DNA of 19,616 nucleotides from an uncultured Blautia sp. (GTDB lineage Bacteria; Bacillota; Clostridia; Lachnospirales; Lachnospiraceae): the NCBI GenBank assembly GCA_900542045.1, contig UQMI01000061.1, forward strand, positions 1 to 19,616. Reading direction: 5' to 3'. This document shows positions 16,082-19,616 of the stretch, one piece after another. The notes beneath the pieces were generated by a model. It was given only the letters and a program-made list of their open reading frames with translations, was not told where the DNA came from and did no database searches. Position 1 is the first letter of the stretch. Each line of letters starts with the position of its first letter. A program made the translations under genes and the position numbers.

Positions 16082-16270
16082 CTTTGAAAAGATCCTTGCG
16101 CTGATCAATCAATTTGCCCCGGCAATTACAGATATAATCACGAAAGAAGAAGGATACCAACGGAATGGAAAGGACTGACCCGAGTAATCATTATTTGCCT
16201 TCTGCATCCCGCATTTTTGCAGGACATCCCCAGAAAATGATTCAATTCATAAAAAAATTCAAAAAAATGT
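16082..16270 (+). other. Spacer with a short open stretch, possible gene remnant
   Basis: Between the leuA promoter and the tRNA promoter the plus strand is open in one frame from about 16048 to a TGA at 16176-16178. It reads, in part, EKILALINQFAPAITDII and then TKEEGYQRNGKD. The composition looks protein-like, but there is no start codon with a ribosome-binding site and no family I recognise. It may be the tail of a decayed gene or chance. Confidence 0.25.
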
Positions 16271-16298
16271 TTGCATTTTCCAGAGAATCTGTTATAAT
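16271..16298 (+). promoter_or_regulatory. Promoter of tRNA-Pro
   Basis: TTGCAT (16271-16276), 16-nt spacer, TATAAT (16293-16298), ending 9 nt before the tRNA 5' end. Confidence 0.78.
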
Positions 16299-16307
16299 AA
16301 TTTTCAC

Positions 16308-16381
16308 CGGGGTATGGCGTAGCTTGGTAGCGCGCACGGCTGGGGGCCGTGAGGTCGCAGGTTCAAATCCTGTTGCCCCGA
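16308..16381 (+). tRNA. tRNA-Pro (anticodon GGG)
   Basis: A complete cloverleaf: acceptor CGGGGTA (16308-16314) pairs with TGCCCCG (16374-16380), with discriminator A at 16381. The D-arm contains AGCTTGGTAGC. The anticodon stem CACGG/CCGTG encloses the seven-base loop CTGGGGG, giving anticodon GGG. The T-arm contains GGTTCAAATCC. The CCA end is not encoded. It is a lone tRNA with its own promoter and terminator, transcribed opposite to its neighbours. Confidence 0.96.
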
Positions 16382-16457
16382 TTTTTCAGATTCAAAAGGA
16401 CATAGATATTTGTCTGGTTTTCAGAAGGAGACTATAAATAGTATCTGCGTACTTATT

Positions 16458-16484
16458 AAGGCCGTTATACGGCCTTATTTTTTT
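16458..16484 (+). terminator. Intrinsic terminator of the tRNA-Pro transcript
   Basis: AAGGCCGT (16458-16465), loop TAT, ACGGCCTT (16469-16476), then A and seven T (16478-16484). It lies 77 nt beyond the tRNA, leaving a 3' trailer to be trimmed. Confidence 0.93.
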
Positions 16485-16522
16485 GACAGAAAAGTAAAAC
16501 ATTTCGTTCTGACTTTCCCTGG
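16485..16522 (+). repeat. Palindromic repeat, copy E (after tRNA-Pro terminator)
   Basis: On the plus strand: GACAGAAAAGTAAAACA, loop TTT, CGTTCTGACTTTCCCTG. The left arm is the most degraded of the family and pairs poorly. It begins directly after the T-tract of the tRNA terminator. It is the only copy whose reading direction is plus, matching the only plus-strand terminator among those flanked. Confidence 0.75.
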
Positions 16523-16548
16523 AAGCCGCAAACAAAAAGGCAGATTTC

Positions 16549-16591
16549 AAAAATGAACAGCCAGCAGGTCAGAAAGTGACCTACCGGCTGT
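16549..16591 (-). terminator. Intrinsic terminator of leuCD
   Basis: On the minus strand ACAGCCGGTAGGTCA (16591-16577) pairs with TGACCTGCTGGCTGT (16571-16557) with two mismatches, followed by TCATTTTTG. It begins about 40 nt after the leuD stop. Confidence 0.85.
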
Positions 16592-16632
16592 CCGTCTGAT
16601 ACGTTTCTGTTTTCCATACTGCTCTGAGCCAA

Positions 16633-17127
16633 TCATCCCCGCGCCTTCTGATTGATATAATTCACCAAGCCCTCTGCCTCAATGATCTTCTGCATAAAAG
16701 GCGGGAATGCCTGTCCCTGGAACTGAGTTCCTTTTGTCCGGTTATAAATCACTCCGCTGTCAAAGTCCACTTCTACCTCATCTCCGGCTTCGATCCCTCT
16801 GGATGCCTCCGGACATTCGATGATGGGCAGACCAATGTTAATGGCATTGCGGTAAAAGATCCGGGCGAAAGTCTCTGCGATGACACAGCTGACTCCGGCT
16901 GCTTTGATTGCCAACGGCGCATGCTCCCGTGAGGAACCGCATCCAAAATTCTTATCCGCCACGATAATATCGCCTTTTTTTACTTTATTCACAAATTCCT
17001 TATCAATATCTTCCATACAGTGGGTGGCAAGCTCTGCCGGATCTGAGGAGTTCAGATAACGGGCAGGAATGATCACGTCTGTATCCACATTGTCTCCATA
17101 TTTAAATACTGTACCATGTGCTTTCAT
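16633..17127 (-). CDS. leuD: 3-isopropylmalate dehydratase small subunit
   Basis: Small (swivel-domain) subunit of isopropylmalate isomerase, which pairs with LeuC to convert 2- to 3-isopropylmalate. The 164-residue product is the short form typical of Clostridia and Archaea, not the ~200-residue E. coli form. Motifs are [16 protein letters not shown] near the N-terminus, [18 protein letters not shown] (the substrate-recognition loop) and [17 protein letters not shown]. The ATG at 17127 has AGGAGG 7 nt upstream. The open frame extends 50 codons further into the leuC end in another frame, but that extension is not conserved-looking. It starts 11 nt after the leuC stop, and a terminator follows it. 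Homoaconitase activity cannot be fully excluded by sequence, but leuA nearby supports leucine synthesis. Confidence 0.95.
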   Translation of the reverse strand: MKAHGTVFKYGDNVDTDVIIPARYLNSSDPAELATHCMEDIDKEFVNKVKKGDIIVADKNFGCGSSREHAPLAIKAAGVSCVIAETFARIFYRNAINIGLPIIECPEASRGIEAGDEVEVDFDSGVIYNRTKGTQFQGQAFPPFMQKIIEAEGLVNYINQKARG

Positions 17128-17138
17128 GCTGGTCCCTC

Positions 17139-18407
17139 CTATAATCCTAATGCATCCGGCGCGGAAATCTTTCCGGTAACGGCACTGGCTGCCGCCACTG
17201 CCGGACTTGCCAGATATACTTCTGAATCCACGTGTCCCATACGGCCCACAAAATTGCGGTTCGTGGTGGAAATACATCTCTCTCCTGCCGCCAGGATTCC
17301 CATATAACCGCCCAGACAGGGACCACAGGTAGGTGTGCTCACCACTGCTCCCGCTTCGATAAATATTTTCAGAAGTCCTTCTTCCATAGCCTGCAGATAG
17401 ATGGCCTGGGTTGCCGGGATCACAATACAGCGCACGCCCTTTTTCACTTTGCGGCCTTCCAGGATCTTCGCTGCGACACGCAGATCATCGATCCGCCCAT
17501 TGGTACAGGATCCGATCACCGCCTGGTCGATCACCACATCTTCTGTGATCTCGGAAATAGTTTTCGTATTTTCCGGAAGATGAGGGAATGCCACCGTAGG
17601 CTCCAACACACTCAGATCAATGGTATATTCTGCATCGTATACGGCATCCTCATCCGCTTCATAGATTTTATAAGGTCTCTTGGAATGCTCCTTCATATAG
17701 GCAATGGCCAGATCGTCCACCGGAAAGATTCCGTTCTTTCCGCCGGCTTCAATCGCCATGTTGGCAATGGTAAAACGATCGTCCATGGACAAATTTTTCA
17801 CGCCTTCTCCGGTAAATTCCATGGATTTGTAAAGAGCGCCGTCCACACCGATCCTGCCGATGATATGCAGGATCACATCCTTGCCGCTCACCCATTTGGA
17901 TGGTTTGCCTACCAGATTAAATTTAATGGCCGAAGGTACCTTGAACCAGGCCTTGCCGGTAGCCATGCCGGCTGCCATATCCGTACTTCCCACACCGGTG
18001 GAAAAAGCTCCCAGAGCCCCGTAGGTACAGGTATGAGAATCGGCTCCGATGATGGCGTCACCGGCCACCGTCAGCCCTTTTTCCGGCAGCAGCGCATGCT
18101 CAATCCCCATTTCACCCACATCAAAATAATTGGTTATCTCATGCTTACAGGCAAACTCCCGTACACATTTGCAATGCTCTGCAGATTTGATATCCTTGTT
18201 CGGAATAAAGTGGTCCATGACCAGAGCAATTTTATCTTTATCAAAAACGGTATCTACTGTCATTTTATCCATTTCATGAATTGCCACCGGAGAGGTAATA
18301 TCATTTCCCAATACCAGATCCAGATCGGCTTCGATCAGCTGTCCCGCTTCTACTTTATCCAGACCTGCATGGGCAGCCAGTATTTTCTGGGTCATTGTCA
18401 TTCCCAT
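17139..18407 (-). CDS. leuC: 3-isopropylmalate dehydratase large subunit
   Basis: Large, [4Fe-4S]-binding subunit of isopropylmalate isomerase, 422 residues, of the compact HacA/LeuC type that works with short LeuD proteins. Cluster cysteines are visible in VIGSCTNGR (Cys301) and [13 protein letters not shown] (Cys361, Cys364). Other aconitase-family motifs are [10 protein letters not shown] (63-72), [15 protein letters not shown] (121-135), [16 protein letters not shown] and [10 protein letters not shown]. The ATG at 18407 has AGGAGG about 8 nt upstream. It is the first gene of leuCD and is divergent from a LysR-family gene 115 bp away. Its -10 box is good but its -35 is poor, consistent with activator-dependent expression. 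No T-box leader is present, unlike leuA. Confidence 0.96.
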   Translation of the reverse strand: MGMTMTQKILAAHAGLDKVEAGQLIEADLDLVLGNDITSPVAIHEMDKMTVDTVFDKDKIALVMDHFIPNKDIKSAEHCKCVREFACKHEITNYFDVGEMGIEHALLPEKGLTVAGDAIIGADSHTCTYGALGAFSTGVGSTDMAAGMATGKAWFKVPSAIKFNLVGKPSKWVSGKDVILHIIGRIGVDGALYKSMEFTGEGVKNLSMDDRFTIANMAIEAGGKNGIFPVDDLAIAYMKEHSKRPYKIYEADEDAVYDAEYTIDLSVLEPTVAFPHLPENTKTISEITEDVVIDQAVIGSCTNGRIDDLRVAAKILEGRKVKKGVRCIVIPATQAIYLQAMEEGLLKIFIEAGAVVSTPTCGPCLGGYMGILAAGERCISTTNRNFVGRMGHVDSEVYLASPAVAAASAVTGKISAPDALGL

Positions 18408-18435
18408 AATTGTTTCCTCCTCTTTGATTTTCTGA

Positions 18436-18465
18436 TTGCTATTATAGCACAGGAATTGATATAAT
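18436..18465 (+). promoter_or_regulatory. Candidate promoter of the LysR-family gene
   Basis: TTGCTA (18436-18441), 18-nt spacer, TATAAT (18460-18465) on the plus strand. It overlaps the leuC -10 box on the other strand, so the two promoters are back to back. Confidence 0.5.
18441..18446 (-). promoter_or_regulatory. -10 box of the leuCD promoter
   Basis: TATAAT on the minus strand, about 35 nt before the leuC start. At 17-18 nt spacing the -35 candidates are TAGTAT or TTAGTA, poor matches, as expected if an activator is needed. Confidence 0.55.
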
Positions 18466-18490
18466 ACTAATACATATAAAACATATTTAT

Positions 18491-18507
18491 CATAACATGA
18501 AGTTATG
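18491..18507. promoter_or_regulatory. Candidate LysR-type operator (ATAAC-N5-GTTAT)
   Basis: CATAAC-ATGAA-GTTATG is a perfect 6-bp dyad with a 5-bp spacer and fits the T-N11-A pattern of LysR-family sites. It lies just upstream of the regulator's ribosome-binding site and about 45 bp from the leuC -10, so it could serve autoregulation and possibly leuCD control. Inferred from pattern only. Confidence 0.5.
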
Positions 18508-18522
18508 GGTATGGAGGCACGT

Positions 18523-19398
18523 ATGGAACAAAATCTTTCTCTTTATCATATTTTTCACATTGTGGCCCAGAAAGGAAATATATCCCAGGCCGCACGGGAA
18601 CTGTATATCAGTCAGCCGGCCATCAGCAAATCCATCCGCAGACTGGAAAAAAATCTGAATACCACACTGTTTAAACGCAGCTCCCGGGGCGTCTCTCTCA
18701 CAACAGAAGGCGAATTGCTGTATAAATATACAGAAGAAGCTTTTCTCGCGCTGCAGGCCGGCGAAATCTGCCTGGCCCAGCGTCACGCCCTGGGCATTTC
18801 CCAGCTTCGCATTGGCGTCAGCACCACCCTCTGCAAGTATATCCTGCTGCCCTATCTGCAGCGTTTTATCCAGACCTATCCGCATGTCCGCATCTCCATC
18901 GACTGCCAGTCCACGTACCAGACCCTGGCACTGCTGGATGAGAACAAGATCGACATCGGACTGGTGGGAGAATTTTCTGCCCATGATTCCTTTTGCTTTC
19001 AGCCGCTGCAGAGCATCCAGGATATCTTTGTCTCCACCCAGTCCTATCTGGAACATCTGCATCAGCGCACCGGCAACCGGAATTACATTCAGACTGCCAC
19101 TTTTATGATGCTGGATGAAAAAAACATCACCCGGCAGTATGTCAACGGAGTTTTTCTGGAGCATGGCGTGGAACTTGCCAATATCCTGGAGGTTTCCTCT
19201 ATGGATCTGCTGATCGAATTTGCCAGGATCGGCCTGGGCGTAGCCTGTGTCATACGGGAATTCGTGGAAAAAGAACTGACTGAACAGGAGCTGATCCAGG
19301 TGCCGGTCTCCCTGGAATTTCCGCCGCGTCTGATCGGCTTTGCCTACAAGAAGGAAGACGCCGGCAATCCTGTAATACAGAATTTTCTCCACGCATGA
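18523..19398 (+). CDS. LysR-family transcriptional regulator, probable regulator of leuCD
   Basis: A 291-residue LysR-type regulator. The N-terminal winged helix-turn-helix spans about residues 1-60: [39 protein letters not shown] and [16 protein letters not shown] linker helix follows, then a periplasmic-binding-protein-like effector domain (about 88-290, beginning [20 protein letters not shown]). The divergent position next to leuCD suggests it controls them, perhaps sensing an intermediate of the leucine pathway, but the effector is unknown. I chose the ATG at 18523 because GGAGG is about 5 nt upstream; in-frame ATGs at 18505 and 18511 precede or overlap that site and lack their own. Family certain; target inferred. 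Confidence 0.92.
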   Translation: MEQNLSLYHIFHIVAQKGNISQAARELYISQPAISKSIRRLEKNLNTTLFKRSSRGVSLTTEGELLYKYTEEAFLALQAGEICLAQRHALGISQLRIGVSTTLCKYILLPYLQRFIQTYPHVRISIDCQSTYQTLALLDENKIDIGLVGEFSAHDSFCFQPLQSIQDIFVSTQSYLEHLHQRTGNRNYIQTATFMMLDEKNITRQYVNGVFLEHGVELANILEVSSMDLLIEFARIGLGVACVIREFVEKELTEQELIQVPVSLEFPPRLIGFAYKKEDAGNPVIQNFLHA

Positions 19399-19449
19399 CA
19401 GACATGCCGCAGGCCGGATACCCTGCACACAGCTGCCGGCGGTGTCTGT
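19398..19449 (+). terminator. Possible hairpin terminator after the LysR gene
   Basis: ACAGACATGCCGC, overlapping the stop codon, pairs with GCGGTGTCTGT (2-nt bulge); the loop is about 30 nt. It is followed only by TTTCCTG, so it is a weak terminator at best. Confidence 0.4.
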
Positions 19450-19513
19450 TTCCTGCACAAATGCACAAAGCAGATGTCCACCGGACGTCTTGCGCCTCCG
19501 CCAAGCTTTATTG

Positions 19514-19556
19514 TGTGATAGGAAGATCAGGACGAAACGTTCTGCTTTCCTGCCGC
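19514..19556 (-). repeat. Palindromic repeat, copy F (downstream of the LysR gene)
   Basis: On the minus strand: GCGGCAGGAAAGCAGAACG, loop TTT, CGTCCTGATCTTCCTATCAC. It directly abuts the four-T tract of the large hairpin at 19557-19611 as read on the minus strand. Confidence 0.8.
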
Positions 19557-19611
19557 AAAACGGGGCTGTCGCATCAATGATTAGAAAATCATAGATGCGG
19601 CAGCATCTTTT
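19557..19611. terminator. Long bidirectional hairpin at the right edge
   Basis: GCTGTCGCATC (19565-19575) pairs with GATGCGGCAGC (19594-19604), with an inner ATGATT/AATCAT pairing and an AGAA loop. On the plus strand ATCTTTTT follows, so it can end the LysR transcript. On the minus strand CCCCGTTTT follows, so it may also end a convergent gene beyond the right edge. Confidence 0.75.
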
Positions 19612-19616
19612 TGCTA

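Noticed and set aside
16165..16437. 90-residue plus-strand open frame across the tRNA
   Set aside because: It runs through tRNA-Pro; the segment VAGSNPVAP is the well-known chance translation of a tRNA T-arm region.
18456..18485. AT-rich near-symmetric stretch between leuC and the LysR gene as a second operator
   Set aside because: The arms match only at the outer four bases; the symmetry comes from AT composition.
1..19616. CRISPR array, phage genes, toxin-antitoxin or defence island
   Set aside because: No regularly spaced direct repeats with unique spacers and no matching protein motifs; all clear ORFs are core metabolic, tRNA-related, cell-envelope or regulatory genes.

Overview
The window looks like a chromosomal housekeeping segment from a spore-forming, moderate-GC Firmicute of the class Clostridia, most likely a Lachnospiraceae (Blautia/Dorea-like) genome. 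That placement is inferred from several features together: T-box control of pheST and leuA, a long-form (type 2) LeuA, small-type LeuC/LeuD, SpoIID-like and SleB-like sporulation or cell-wall proteins, and a Firmicutes-style 6S RNA. There are no phage, CRISPR, transposase or defence genes. Almost every gene lies on the minus strand; the exceptions are a tRNA-Pro and a LysR regulator.

Layout, left to right: (1) 64-107 bidirectional terminator. (2) 189-5881, read right to left: a Phe T-box operon pheS-pheT-histidine phosphatase-queA, with its own promoter and T-box leader at 5583-5881. (3) 5878-9405: galM, a SpoIID-family protein and a YihY/BrkB membrane protein, spaced closely enough to be co-transcribed. 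(4) 9536-9796: a 6S RNA gene with a good promoter and terminator. (5) 9843-12834: thrC-dgt, two base pairs apart. (6) 12847-13866: a SleB-type cell wall hydrolase with its own promoter and terminator. (7) 13945-16073: leuA behind a Leu T-box. (8) 16271-16484: tRNA-Pro(GGG) on the plus strand. (9) 16549-18446: leuC-leuD, divergent from a LysR-family regulator (18523-19398) that probably controls them. Leucine synthesis is therefore split between two control systems: T-box attenuation for leuA and probable LysR control for leuCD. leuB is not in the window.

The most unusual signal is a family of imperfect ~40-bp palindromic repeats with the core CAGAACG-TTT-CGTTCTG, in six copies (5484-5521, 5540-5580, 9490-9532, 15703-15743, 16485-16522, 19514-19556). 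Five of the six sit within 0-5 nt of the T-tract of a hairpin with intrinsic-terminator character. All five have the same polarity relative to that terminator, whether it belongs to a T-box, the 6S RNA, a tRNA or a gene end. This suggests either an element that targets terminators or a functional post-terminator module. I do not recognise it as a described family. The rest of the window is ordinary core metabolism, and I found no gene-encoded novel system.
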